Positions 49,716 to 58,907 are shown, counted from the first letter of the stretch. The stretch: 64,000 bases of DNA from Mycetocola saprophilus (GCF_000718085.1 NZ_JOEC01000002.1:620001-684000), one strand, 5' to 3'. The notes: generated by a model from the sequence alone, not told the origin. Program-made: numbers and translations.

Positions 49716-50711
49716 ATGTCCACTCGGATTGGAATCAACGGCTTTGGTCGGATCGGTCGTAGCTACCTGCGCGCCGCCCTGGCGAGCGGAGCCGACGTTG
49801 AGGTGGTCGCGATCAACGACATCACCAGCGCTCAAACCCTCGCAAACCTGCTGGAGTGGGACTCGATCTCCGGACACCTGGACGGCGTTTCGGTGGACGG
49901 TGACTTCATCGTGGTGGGCGAGCGCCGCATCCGCGTGTTCTCAGAGCGGGAGCCCGACCAGATCCCCTGGGGCTCGGTCGGTGTGGACGTGGTGGTGGAA
50001 TCCACCGGCTTCTTCACCAGCGAGGAGAGCGCTCGGCGCCACCTGGTTGGTGGTGCCCGGAAGGTCATCATTTCGGCACCGGCCTCGGGTGATCTGCCCT
50101 CGGTGGTCCTCGGGGTGAATGATGAGGTGATCAACGACTCGGTGGAGGTCATCTCCAACGGTTCCTGCACCACCAACTCGCTGGCCCCGCTGGCAAAGGT
50201 CCTCAACGATGCGTTTGGCATCGAGCACGGTCTGATGACCACCGTGCACGCCTACACGAGCGATCAGCGCCTGCAGGATGCCCCACACAGCGACCCGCGT
50301 CGGGCCCGCGCCGCCGCCCTCTCCACCATCCCGACCTCCTCGGGGGCGGCCAAGACGATCGGCAAGATTATCCCCGAACTTGACGGCAAACTCACCGGTC
50401 TGGCCCTGCGCGTTCCGGTGCCGGTGGGATCGATCACCGACCTCACGGTGAAGCTCACCCGCCCCGCCACCGTGGAAGAGGTCAACGCGGCGTTTGCGGC
50501 CGCCGCAGCCTCGGGCTCGCTGGCCCACGTGCTGGAGTATTCCGAAGCACCGATCGTCTCCGCCGACATCGTGGGCAATCCGCACTCGACGATCTTCGAC
50601 GCCCCGCTCACCCAGGTGGTGGGTGACCAGGTGAAGGTCTTCGGCTGGTACGACAACGAGTGGGGATTCACCAACCGTCTGGTGGAGCTCTCCGAGCGTC
50701 TCGGGGCCTAA
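49716..50711 (+). CDS. gap: Glyceraldehyde-3-phosphate dehydrogenase (type I), TetR-linked isoform
   Basis: The 331-residue GAPDH oxidises glyceraldehyde-3-phosphate to 1,3-bisphosphoglycerate. The Rossmann loop INGFGRIGR, catalytic Cys151 in SNGSCTTNSLAP, His178 in TTVHAYTSDQ, the inorganic phosphate loop PTSSGAAKTIG and the C-terminal WYDNEWGF are all intact. AGAAGGAG precedes the ATG. It is not in the usual gap-pgk-tpi operon but follows a tetR gene in what looks like a bicistron. It is therefore probably a second, inducible isoform. In other actinobacteria such extra copies can confer tolerance to GAPDH-targeting antibiotics; that role is inference here. Confidence 0.93.
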   Translation: MSTRIGINGFGRIGRSYLRAALASGADVEVVAINDITSAQTLANLLEWDSISGHLDGVSVDGDFIVVGERRIRVFSEREPDQIPWGSVGVDVVVESTGFFTSEESARRHLVGGARKVIISAPASGDLPSVVLGVNDEVINDSVEVISNGSCTTNSLAPLAKVLNDAFGIEHGLMTTVHAYTSDQRLQDAPHSDPRRARAAALSTIPTSSGAAKTIGKIIPELDGKLTGLALRVPVPVGSITDLTVKLTRPATVEEVNAAFAAAAASGSLAHVLEYSEAPIVSADIVGNPHSTIFDAPLTQVVGDQVKVFGWYDNEWGFTNRLVELSERLGA

Positions 50712-50741
50712 CCCGGCGATGCGAAGCCGCCCGGATCGAGG

Positions 50742-51257
50742 TTAGTCATCACAGATGACAAGTGCTAAACCGCGATCCGGGTGGTAGCTCCAAAAGGCCT
50801 GATACTGGCCCCAGGAGAGGGTCCGTCGACCATCCGTTGACCGGGTACGCCCGACCTCACGCACCACCCGGGGCGGGGCCTTCACCGCCGTCAGCACGCA
50901 GACGGCGCTGTCATAGGAAACCCCGCGTACCCCCGGGAGGCTCCCGGTGAAGGTTTGCAGCGTGAGGGCCTTGCCCTCCCGATGAATCTGGACCCACTCG
51001 TCGGGGTTATAGGGCAGGGCCCCGTCTTCATCCACAATGCACCGGGTTTTTGCCGACTCTAACGGGGTGGGTGCGTTCGGCTCGATGAAAAGGGAGAGGC
51101 CGGATGTCACCACGATCACCGAGCCGATGGTGAGTCCCATCAGCCACAGGCTTCGACGTGGGCGGGTTTCCTGCTCGCCGCAGAGCGAGTCGTGGGCCTC
51201 GGGCTGCGACGAGACCCCCGAATCATTAGGGGTGCGGCTTCGGGAGATCAGCCCCAT
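50742..51257 (-). CDS. Membrane-anchored protein of unknown function at the end of the pilus locus
   Basis: A 171-residue protein with a polar N-terminal tail of about 37 residues, one membrane helix (LMGLTIGSVIVVTSGLSLFI) and an extracellular domain of about 110 residues. That domain contains three cysteines (TRCIVDEDG, SAVCVL, VICDD) and W-rich strands. No family was recognised. It lies 54 bp after the sortase gene on the same strand, so it may be the last gene of the pilus operon, for example an accessory or assembly factor. The gap gene converges on it from the other side. Confidence 0.7.
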   Translation of the reverse strand: MGLISRSRTPNDSGVSSQPEAHDSLCGEQETRPRRSLWLMGLTIGSVIVVTSGLSLFIEPNAPTPLESAKTRCIVDEDGALPYNPDEWVQIHREGKALTLQTFTGSLPGVRGVSYDSAVCVLTAVKAPPRVVREVGRTRSTDGRRTLSWGQYQAFWSYHPDRGLALVICDD

Positions 51258-51311
51258 GATGCACGTCCGCGCGCGATAAACATCGTGAAAAGCGGGGTGT
51301 GGGGCACCGTC

Positions 51312-52229
51312 TTAGCGCCGCACATGGACACTCGAATCCACGTATCCGCGCCGCCATACATAGACGGCGGCGAGGGAAAGTCCAAGCGTGGCCAACACTA
51401 TCCACCACGGAAAACCAGGAAGATCGGACATCATCCCCACGGAGCGAACCGCCTCGGGCGGGGTGGGGGTGATCCGCTCACCCGTCACCAGAATGCGCTG
51501 GGAATTGATGCCGAGCGGAGTGCAGGTGATCAGGGTGACGAGGTCCTTACCCGGAACCGCGGTGAGCGTTCCGGTGTCCTCGGGGTCAATGACAGAGATG
51601 TCGGTGACCCGGTAAACCAGTGCCTCACCCAGGGTTTCCACGGTAAAGGAGTCGCCCTTTTTCACGCGGTCCAGGTTGGTAAACATGGTGGCGCTCGCCA
51701 ACCCCCGGTGTGCCGTGATGACCGACCGCGTCCCGGACCCACCCACGGGAAGGTGCGAGCCTTCCAAATGGCCAGCTCCGCGAAGCAGCGTCTCGGGGGA
51801 GGTGCCGTGAAAAATTGGAAGGTCCACGTCGATTGCGGGAATCTTGATTCGAGCCATGAGACCGTCATTATCGGCTCGAAGCATGTCTGCGTAGCGCAGC
51901 GAGTGCCCCTGCACTGTGCCGGTACTCACGGGAACCGTGCCGTCGGCCTCAAGTTTGACGCCGGCGATCAGCGCCTCGTTATAGGCATGAGCCTGGGCTA
52001 GCTGTTGCGTAGGGGTGAGAGCAAGGTGCTGAGGACGGGAAGAGTTTTGAAGAACCTGCGACTGATTGTAGGAGGAAATCCAGGCGGCGGTCATGGGATA
52101 GATGCCCGCGCCCAACCCCAACAGCGCGCAGAGCGTGATGGCCCAGGTGAGTGCTCCCGGCCTCCATCCGCGTGAGATGCTACGGCCGGATCGTGGTGCC
52201 AGATGTTTGGTCAAGAAAGTGTCCCTCAC
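51312..52229 (-). CDS. Class C (pilus-polymerising) sortase
   Basis: The 305-residue sortase has an N-terminal membrane helix (about 27-50), the beta-barrel catalytic domain and a C-terminal helix (about 273-293) with basic end, the double-anchored topology of pilin polymerases. The catalytic triad is His174 (ITAHRG), Cys236 (TLITCTPLG) and Arg245 (SQRILVTG). MARIKIPAIDVDLPIFHGT is the conserved first strand. The DPW/DPF lid motif typical of many class C enzymes was not found in the N-terminal segment. It follows two LPLTG pilin genes and should join them through the backbone pilin-motif lysine. Confidence 0.93.
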   Translation of the reverse strand: MRDTFLTKHLAPRSGRSISRGWRPGALTWAITLCALLGLGAGIYPMTAAWISSYNQSQVLQNSSRPQHLALTPTQQLAQAHAYNEALIAGVKLEADGTVPVSTGTVQGHSLRYADMLRADNDGLMARIKIPAIDVDLPIFHGTSPETLLRGAGHLEGSHLPVGGSGTRSVITAHRGLASATMFTNLDRVKKGDSFTVETLGEALVYRVTDISVIDPEDTGTLTAVPGKDLVTLITCTPLGINSQRILVTGERITPTPPEAVRSVGMMSDLPGFPWWIVLATLGLSLAAVYVWRRGYVDSSVHVRR

Positions 52230-52270
52230 ACGTGGTGGGCGGTGAAGTTTGCCGCCCGAACAACATGAAA

Positions 52271-52306
52271 ATGCGGGGGAACCGGTGGGAACCGATCCCC
52301 CCGCAT
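52271..52306 (-). terminator. Hairpin between the pilin and sortase genes
   Basis: A 16-bp stem with two imperfect positions (52271-52286 and 52291-52306) and a 4-base loop lies 18 bp downstream of the backbone pilin stop and 42 bp before the sortase ATG. It may work as a partial terminator that keeps sortase expression below pilin expression. Confidence 0.55.
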
Positions 52307-52323
52307 CCGTTACGTGGGCTGCC

Positions 52324-53835
52324 CTACAGGGCCGAAGAGCGTCGGCGACGCATCATCACCAGGCCGCCCGCGATACCGAGAGCTCCCAGTGCCGCAATGC
52401 CCAGCAGAACCTGTCCGGCTGCACCGGTCAGGGGGAGTCCCGGGACCGTCTCCTGCTGGTTGGTGATCTCGACATTGTCGCTGGTGACATCCCCGCGCAG
52501 CACCGCTACCGGCGTGAACGGGTTTGCCGGAAGCACGTAGCCCGCGGGGGCCGCGGTTTCTTTGAGCACGTAGCAACGCTGGGTCGCATCGATCGCCGGG
52601 TTCTGGCTGTCGGACACGAACAGTCCGGCGAGTGCGACCTTGCCCGAGTCATCGGTGGTGTGCGAGGTCGCTCCAGCGACGCTGATCGGTGCGCCGGTGG
52701 CCACTGAGGCGGAGCAGTCTGCCGCATACGGGTTGGTGGCCGCGTATACCTCAAAAACCGCACCCTTCAAGAGACCCTGGGACCCGGTGGTTCCGGTGGC
52801 CCGCTTGAGAATCTCCAGATTCCCCCAGTACGAACGGACCTCGTTGGAGGGCAACGGCGGGTTGCCGTTGGGATCAAAACCGGGGTTGTTCGGAATGAAG
52901 GTCGCGGTGTTGGGGATTGTACCGTCGCCGATTTGGTTCACCGTACCGGCAAAGTTGACGGTGACCCGCTGGCCAACGTGCGCGTTGGGGCCCTCATTGA
53001 GCCATGCCAGCCCGGCCGCTGTCATATTGAAGGTGACGCGCTGTCCCTCGTTCACCACCGTGTAGTGGCTGGTCTCCATCGGAGCACCATCAACGGTGAC
53101 CGAAACCTGTGCCGGATTCACCGGGGTCAGGCGGGCATCCAGGGTGTCGCGAATCGCAAAGCCGGTCCAGGGGGTTCCGACCCGGGAAATGGGCACGGTC
53201 ACCGGGTAGGTCACCACCGACCCCAGGCCCAGGTTGGCCTGCGGCGCGATGGTTTTCTCGATCGCTCCCGAGGAGTTTTTCGGGTAGGCGTGGACGTCAT
53301 ATACCCAGCCCCCCTGATGCGGCATGGGGACGGTGAGGATGAACGGCTGAGCGCGATCGATGATGTTGGCCGGAGCCTGGGTCTCACAAACCTGGTACAC
53401 GCCCACCGGGAGCGGTGTGGTGGCGGCGCCCGTGGCATCAGTATTGGCCATCACGATCGGGGTGCCCAGGGTGGTCCCGGCCGGTGCGGTACACGCGGCA
53501 CCCGGGGTGAGATCCTTGATCCCGGCCCAGTTGGTCGACACGGTGAGATCGATCGGGGTGCCCGCCGAGAGAACGGGATAGACGGTGAACTGCACCCCGG
53601 CTACCGGATCGCTGAAGGTCCCCGCGGCCGGGGCGGCGCTGATGTCCCCCTCGACCTGGGCCGACTGCTGCAGGAACTTATGCACGGTGAGCGAGCCGAT
53701 TCGGGTGCCGTCGATATTGCCAAAGTCCTGCGGCGCCGCACTCGCGCCGGTTGCCCCAGCGGCGAGCGATGCAACGGTTAGTGCAACGGCACCGAGAAAC
53801 GAGGCCCCGCGCCAGCGAGATCTGTTGTTATTCAT
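52324..53835 (-). CDS. LPLTG-anchored backbone pilin (SpaH/FimA-type)
   Basis: A 503-residue secreted pilin. Its signal peptide is cleaved near residue 34. An N-terminal domain carries the pilin motif GGWVYDVHAYPKN with Lys186 as polymerisation site. A fimbrial isopeptide D2-type middle domain (about 195-335; VTYPVTVPISRVGTPWTGFAI) is followed by a Cna_B-like domain (about 340-460) with the E-box YVLKETAAPAGY. A sorting signal closes it: LPLTG (467-471), helix, RRRR tail. Intramolecular Lys-Asn isopeptide bonds are expected. It is the middle gene of the pilus locus, 32 bp after the large pilin and upstream of the sortase, and probably forms the shaft. Confidence 0.94.
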   Translation of the reverse strand: MNNNRSRWRGASFLGAVALTVASLAAGATGASAAPQDFGNIDGTRIGSLTVHKFLQQSAQVEGDISAAPAAGTFSDPVAGVQFTVYPVLSAGTPIDLTVSTNWAGIKDLTPGAACTAPAGTTLGTPIVMANTDATGAATTPLPVGVYQVCETQAPANIIDRAQPFILTVPMPHQGGWVYDVHAYPKNSSGAIEKTIAPQANLGLGSVVTYPVTVPISRVGTPWTGFAIRDTLDARLTPVNPAQVSVTVDGAPMETSHYTVVNEGQRVTFNMTAAGLAWLNEGPNAHVGQRVTVNFAGTVNQIGDGTIPNTATFIPNNPGFDPNGNPPLPSNEVRSYWGNLEILKRATGTTGSQGLLKGAVFEVYAATNPYAADCSASVATGAPISVAGATSHTTDDSGKVALAGLFVSDSQNPAIDATQRCYVLKETAAPAGYVLPANPFTPVAVLRGDVTSDNVEITNQQETVPGLPLTGAAGQVLLGIAALGALGIAGGLVMMRRRRSSAL

Positions 53836-53867
53836 GATTGAGTCCTTCGTCGTCTTAAGTTCGGGTC

Positions 53868-56800
53868 TTAGTTCGTGGAGGTGGGGATGGTGAGAATTCC
53901 GCGGGAGGCGCGTCGACGCAGGAAGAGGAGAATTCCCGCGGCCGAACCGCCCAATCCCGCCAGGACGATAAACGCCAGGGTGCCGGTTCCACCGGTGAGC
54001 GGAAGCACGGGTCCCTCGGCCTGATCGTTGGGGATGGGCTGCGGCAGGGCGCTGATGCCCTCGACCTGCACGTAGTGCGGGGTTGCGTCAAGCACATACC
54101 CCGCGGGAGCACGGGTCTCGGTGAGCTGGTACAGCCCGTCGGTCAGGTTAGACACCGTGAACGCACCCGCGGCCGGGTTCGTATCCGCGCCCGTGCAGGC
54201 GGTGGCCGAACCCTCGACACAGTCGGTCACTGGGATCGGGGTGCCGAGGGGGGCGTGGGCGGCATCCACGCGGACCAGTTCCCACTCGGAACCGGCCAGG
54301 GCACGGCCCTGAGCGCCGCTACTCACCTTTTGCCAGGAGAGCGAGGAGGGCAGGATGGTGATTCCGGCCGGGTCACAGGAGGGATCGACGGAGGGATCCT
54401 CCGGTGTGGCACAGGCGTTGTTAATCACCCGGTCTCCCGCGGCATGACCGGTCATCTTGACCTGGTATTCCATCGTGTAGGCGTTTTCCGCACCGGGGCG
54501 CAGCTCGGGTAGCACCGCGCCGGGGTTCAACCCGGCCGGGAGCGGGTCGATGGCGGCCAGATCCAGTCGGTCATCGGAGAGCTTCAGATTTGTGATCGTC
54601 TCGTCACCGGTGTTGACCACAACCAGCCGGTAGTGCACGGTGTCACCGGTGTGGAACGCGGGGTAGTCATCCACGTTTTGTGCGTCATGCCAGACCCCGT
54701 CGGCATCCTGGACGTACTTCTTCATGGCCACCGAGTTCACCGCGGCAATCTTGAACCAGCTCGAGGTGCGCATGACCAGTTCGGTTCGACTCGCTCGTGC
54801 CTCGGCACGGTTGACATACATGTCGTTGAACGTGGCACCGGTGGTCTGTACGTTGATTTTGAATTCCTGGTTGGCGCTTGCCGGCAGAGCCGGACCAATC
54901 ACGCGTACCGCGGTGGCACCGGGAACAAAGACGGGAGACCATCCCACGGTGTTACCGGCGATGCTTCCCGCGCTGCCGTTTGAGGGATGAGCGGGATCGT
55001 CGATCAGGGTCGCGGGGGCCGCGGTGGTGTAGTACACCGTTGCACCGGCTACTGCCTGGATCGGGCCGGAAAGCACGTAGCTACCGGTGAACGTGGTTCC
55101 GCGACCGTCACCATTGAAGGGGAGGACATCAACGGTATCGGTGAAGGTTTGAGCCCCGGTATCCGCGGAGGTGAGGCGGACCGTCCAGCCGTCCTGGGCT
55201 ACCCCACCGACGTGGGGGACCTGCTGCTGATCCGCGGTCTTGGTGAGGAAGGTATAACCGCCCTCACGGATTCGCGTTGTCGCCGAGGCGGTGTTGGTAA
55301 TGCCGCCGAAGGAGATTGTGGCGTCATTGCGGAAGGTCTGTCCCGCGCTGGCGTTTTGATCAATAGTGGCGCTGAACACGATGGTGAAATCGGTGTTGGT
55401 TTGAACACTCGGACGAATCCACTGAATGTTTTGGCCGTTGGCCGTTGTCGGGGGCACACTGGCGCTCCCGGGTACGTATGTGAGACCGGCGGGCAACACA
55501 TCGCCGATGTTGACGTTTTGCACGGTCGTATTTGCCGGCGCCTCGACCCGATACCGCAGGGTGAAATTCACCGTGGCACCGGGTACGGTGACCGGCTGAT
55601 CGACGGTCTTGGTGATTTTGGGTGTCCCCGCGACGATGCGCAAAACGTCTCGGCCACCACCCGTGTACGGATAGCGTCCCGCGGTTAGGGTTCCCTCGAC
55701 CGGCTTATCTGCGGCGAGCATGGTGCGGTGGGGGTGGAACCAGGTTCCACCGATCTGATAGCTGGTCCAGGTCCAGATGTCCTGGCCCACAACGGCATTG
55801 GACTTCACCCGTGAATACGTATACAAGTTGGCAATAGCGGCCGGAATGTTGGAACTCGCCGGAAGGGTCGCACGAATGGCCTTGACCGTGGAGAGGTCTG
55901 CGGGCAGCGTGGTTTGCCACACCAACCCGGCCTGGTTGCATTCAAACGCATTCGGGTTGTAGTTCTGGTTGGTGGGATCCACCAGGCCGTTGGTTCCGGT
56001 ACCCGTGTAGTACTCGTATGTGACCCCCGGATACGGCGTGACTACACCGCCGGCGAGTGTCCCGGCAGTGGAGCTCTCAAAGGTTGCAAACTTGGTATCC
56101 AACACCGTGCACAGCTGGGTGTTGGTTTCGGCGCCCTGGGGAGGGCGCACGCCGGAGGTGGCGAGTACCGGCTGCCCGGCGAGTGTCCGGAAGGTGTCCG
56201 TCCACGTGGTGCCATCAACCGGCGGCTGCATGCTTCCCAGTACCCATCCACCGGTCCACACACCGCGAGTGGCTGCCACGCGGTTGGAGTTGTTGGTGGC
56301 GAGGCCCGGGGAGGTTTCCCCCACACTCGAGGTGTAGGTCGGGTCGGCGGTGCTGAACGTGATGGTTGTGGGGTTTACGTAGGTAAATCGCACGTTGATC
56401 AGACCGGAGGCAACCACATCCCACTCGGTGGGGAGGTCGATGCCGGTGCTGTCCTGGGTGGGATCTAACGACTTGGAGTAGTCGATACCAGTCAGGGTGA
56501 GTCGAAGGAGGTTGGGGGAGACCTGAACCACGGTGCAACCGGTGGGGAACGGAGCAGTTCGGGTGGCAGGGTGTCCGGCCCCGGAGAACGGATATGTCGG
56601 ATTCGACAGACTCTGTGGTGTACAGGCCGCAGGAGCAGGCACGATTGCCTCGCCGTTACCGGAGGTGAATGCGAGGTCATAGGAGACGGTGCTTGGGCCG
56701 GGATTAGCCCCGGGTGCGTGGCGGAGAGCCCAGGGGAAATTGAGTTCCTGAGTGTTGCCCTGAACCACATTGCTCAGCGGATTTCCGCCGCTGAACTGCA

Positions 56801-57407
56801 TATCCATGCCGAAGGGGTTCACCATGTTCAACGGGGGGAGCGAAGCCTGAACCTCGTTTACTCCGGGCTCACCCACACGAGCCGACAGGGAAACCTGACT
56901 GCCGGTGAGGCCCTTGGCCTGCATACCGGTGATGATGAGTTCCGCGGTACCGAGGTTGCGCGTTCCCAGGTTGCATACCAGGGTTGCGCCGGCGTCGGCG
57001 ATGGTGGAAACGGGGGTGACCCCGCTCACTCGGCAAGACTCGGGCAGTTCCGTGAAGATCGCGCTCTGCGCAGAGAACGTCACCGTCACATTGTCACGGG
57101 CGGGATTCTCGGGAGCGGGATCGGCGTCGTTAACGTTGTATCGCCAGGTGCTTGAGAGGCCGGTTCCCGAGGTGACCGGGTTGGGGGTGCCTGGTGCCCA
57201 CTGCCCGGTGATCTCATATACCGGTGTCACGGCGTTGGCAGCGGGCGTGAGGGTAAGCCCGCCAGCTGCCAAGAGCAGGGCGAGTGCCGAGGCTGTTCCG
57301 ACGAACAGCGCTCGCAGGCCCTGCCGGACCCGTGATTGTGGTTTCAGGTGTCTTGCGGTGGGGCGAGTAGCCGGGTCACGACGAAACCGTCGAGGAGAAA
57401 TCCCCAT
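53868..57407 (-). CDS. Large LPLTG-anchored pilus tip/adhesin subunit
   Basis: The 1179-residue protein has a long signal peptide (cleavage after AANA, about residue 59). About 550 residues of unrecognised beta-rich sequence follow, presumably the adhesive part. Next is a DUF11-type domain (about 600-710; TVPGATVNFTLRYRVEAP, VGDVLPAGLTYVPG-like), another such repeat region (about 900-1020), and a SpaA/Cna_B domain with E-box YQLTETRAPAGY (about 1030-1125). LPLTG (1135-1139), a membrane helix and an Arg-rich tail end it. No von Willebrand A MIDAS motif was seen, unlike many pilus tips. As first gene of the locus and the largest subunit it is the likely tip adhesin. Confidence 0.9.
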   Translation of the reverse strand: MGISPRRFRRDPATRPTARHLKPQSRVRQGLRALFVGTASALALLLAAGGLTLTPAANAVTPVYEITGQWAPGTPNPVTSGTGLSSTWRYNVNDADPAPENPARDNVTVTFSAQSAIFTELPESCRVSGVTPVSTIADAGATLVCNLGTRNLGTAELIITGMQAKGLTGSQVSLSARVGEPGVNEVQASLPPLNMVNPFGMDMQFSGGNPLSNVVQGNTQELNFPWALRHAPGANPGPSTVSYDLAFTSGNGEAIVPAPAACTPQSLSNPTYPFSGAGHPATRTAPFPTGCTVVQVSPNLLRLTLTGIDYSKSLDPTQDSTGIDLPTEWDVVASGLINVRFTYVNPTTITFSTADPTYTSSVGETSPGLATNNSNRVAATRGVWTGGWVLGSMQPPVDGTTWTDTFRTLAGQPVLATSGVRPPQGAETNTQLCTVLDTKFATFESSTAGTLAGGVVTPYPGVTYEYYTGTGTNGLVDPTNQNYNPNAFECNQAGLVWQTTLPADLSTVKAIRATLPASSNIPAAIANLYTYSRVKSNAVVGQDIWTWTSYQIGGTWFHPHRTMLAADKPVEGTLTAGRYPYTGGGRDVLRIVAGTPKITKTVDQPVTVPGATVNFTLRYRVEAPANTTVQNVNIGDVLPAGLTYVPGSASVPPTTANGQNIQWIRPSVQTNTDFTIVFSATIDQNASAGQTFRNDATISFGGITNTASATTRIREGGYTFLTKTADQQQVPHVGGVAQDGWTVRLTSADTGAQTFTDTVDVLPFNGDGRGTTFTGSYVLSGPIQAVAGATVYYTTAAPATLIDDPAHPSNGSAGSIAGNTVGWSPVFVPGATAVRVIGPALPASANQEFKINVQTTGATFNDMYVNRAEARASRTELVMRTSSWFKIAAVNSVAMKKYVQDADGVWHDAQNVDDYPAFHTGDTVHYRLVVVNTGDETITNLKLSDDRLDLAAIDPLPAGLNPGAVLPELRPGAENAYTMEYQVKMTGHAAGDRVINNACATPEDPSVDPSCDPAGITILPSSLSWQKVSSGAQGRALAGSEWELVRVDAAHAPLGTPIPVTDCVEGSATACTGADTNPAAGAFTVSNLTDGLYQLTETRAPAGYVLDATPHYVQVEGISALPQPIPNDQAEGPVLPLTGGTGTLAFIVLAGLGGSAAGILLFLRRRASRGILTIPTSTN

Positions 57408-57965
57408 CTGTCAACTTCCTTCTTGTGGCGCGGAGGATCGGTGATTTCTTCCCGCTCCGCGGCGCGGGAAGACCTGGTTTGTGGGTGGCGTTTTCCGTCA
57501 CGGTGTCGTCATTGAAACCATGCTGATTCGGAGTGCTCACGGGGTGGGCTGGTAGGCAAGCGAAGGTTTTCGCCGGGGCGAGTCCTGCGCGGCGCGGATG
57601 GATCGGTCGGGCCTCTTGGGATGTCGGTGACGAAGAATTCGTCACCAGGATGGAAGTGGCTTGGGTACCGATCTGGCCCCCACGCCACCCTCGTTTTCGC
57701 TACGTAATGCATACGTATGTTTTGTTTTGGGTCAATAACGAGGGTCTTGTCCCCCGTAATGGGGGTAATTTATCACAGCTCGGAGATTATGTGAATTTAA
57801 TTGTGCTAATGTACGCGCTTACTTCATGACCGTGCTCTTAATTCGGCGTGTACGGATGGGGGAGATCTGAGTTTTTGAGTCGTGAAGAAGAGTCCGCGGT
57901 AGGCTCCAAATAACAGACCGCGTGCTCACCGGCGTGAGCGCGCTCTACTCGTGAAGGATCTCCAA
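57408..57965. other. Long divergent region upstream of the pilus operon and SDR gene
   Basis: No convincing gene is present in about 560 bp; short open frames here lack ribosome binding sites and family patterns. Features seen are a double TACGTA site (57701-57717), a CCCCC-N5-GGGGG hairpin (57751-57765) and a strongly AT-rich stretch (about 57700-57840) that probably holds the divergent promoters. The pilus mRNA may have a leader of about 300 nt. Confidence 0.5.
57701..57717. promoter_or_regulatory. Double TACGTA site upstream of the pilus operon
   Basis: TACGTA-ATGCA-TACGTA: two identical self-complementary hexamers spaced by 5 bp, so their centres are 11 bp apart, about one helical turn. 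This is a plausible dimer-of-dimers regulator site for pilus expression. The cognate protein is unknown. Confidence 0.4.
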
Positions 57966-58823
57966 ATGCCGCAGCGGTGGACCGCCCAAAACCTGCCCGA
58001 TCTCTCCGGCAAAACGGTCATCGTGACCGGTGCCAGTAGCGGCATCGGCGAGGTGACGGCGCGGGAGCTCGCCCGGGTGGGGGCACGCGTGATTCTCGCG
58101 GTCCGCAACGTGGAAAAGGGGCGGGCGGTGGCCGCGACCATCGACAGAGATACCGAGGTGCGGGAGCTCGATCTCGGCAGCCTGGAATCGGTACGCGAAT
58201 TTGTGGCCGGCTTCGAGGGCCGGGTGGACATCCTGATCAACAACGCCGGGATTATGCAGGTGCCCGAGCAACGCTCGGCGGACGGGTTTGAGCTCCAGCT
58301 GGCGACCAATTTTCTGGGGCCGTTCCTGCTCACCAACCTGCTGCTGCCGCGGATTACCGAGCGGGTGGTGACGCTGTCCTCGGTCATGCACCGCATGTCG
58401 CGGATGGACGGCAGCGACCTCGGCTGGCAGCGTCGAAAGTACAGCGATATGGGCGCGTACAGCGATTCGAAACTCGCCGACGTGTACCTGGCTAAGGAGT
58501 TGCAGCGCCGCCTCGAGGCCGCCGGGAGCCCGGTGCGCTCGGTCCTCGCACACCCCGGTGTTGCGCTGACCAACCTGGCGGTGGGCACCAGCTCGAGCTT
58601 CATCTATCGCTTCCCGAAGCTCGTGAACGACGCCGCCCACGGTGCACTCCCGACGCTGTATGCGGCCACCCAGGACGTTCCGGGTGGTGCCTTTGTGGGC
58701 CCCAACGGAGCGTTCGGGATGAAGGGGTACCCGAGGGTCGGCGACTCCAACCGCCGCGGCCGTGATCCGGAACTGGCACGCACCATCTGGGCCTCCGCCG
58801 AGCGGATGACGGGGCTGGCCTAG
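57966..58823 (+). CDS. Short-chain dehydrogenase/reductase (retinol dehydrogenase-like SDR)
   Basis: A 285-residue classical SDR. The NAD(P) loop is VIVTGASSGIGEVTA (about 24-38), the conserved NNAG occurs in ILINNAGIMQVPEQ, catalytic Ser lies in VVTLSSVMHR, and the Tyr-x-x-x-Lys pair is in GAYSDSKLAD. DGFELQLATNFLGPFLLTNLLLP is typical of the retinol dehydrogenase/WW-oxidoreductase-like branch. The ATG at 57966 follows GAAGGA. The gene is monocistronic, with a strong terminator after it. The substrate cannot be predicted. Confidence 0.92.
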   Translation: MPQRWTAQNLPDLSGKTVIVTGASSGIGEVTARELARVGARVILAVRNVEKGRAVAATIDRDTEVRELDLGSLESVREFVAGFEGRVDILINNAGIMQVPEQRSADGFELQLATNFLGPFLLTNLLLPRITERVVTLSSVMHRMSRMDGSDLGWQRRKYSDMGAYSDSKLADVYLAKELQRRLEAAGSPVRSVLAHPGVALTNLAVGTSSSFIYRFPKLVNDAAHGALPTLYAATQDVPGGAFVGPNGAFGMKGYPRVGDSNRRGRDPELARTIWASAERMTGLA

Positions 58824-58859
58824 GGGTTAGCCGCTCGTTTCGCCGAGCCTCCATCGAAA

Positions 58860-58893
58860 ATGGCCCCGACAAACCAAGGTTTGTCGGGGCCAT
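58860..58893. terminator. Intrinsic terminator after the SDR gene
   Basis: A perfect 16-bp stem (58860-58875 and 58878-58893) has A4 before and GTTTT after. It is shared with the convergent DUF4234 gene. Confidence 0.88.
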
Positions 58894-58907
58894 GTTTTGC
58901 GAGCTGG

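Noticed and set aside
57533..57829. Short frames (about 98 codons plus, 89 codons minus) in the region upstream of the pilus operon
   Set aside because: No ribosome binding site, no family pattern and atypical composition; the region looks like promoter and leader DNA.
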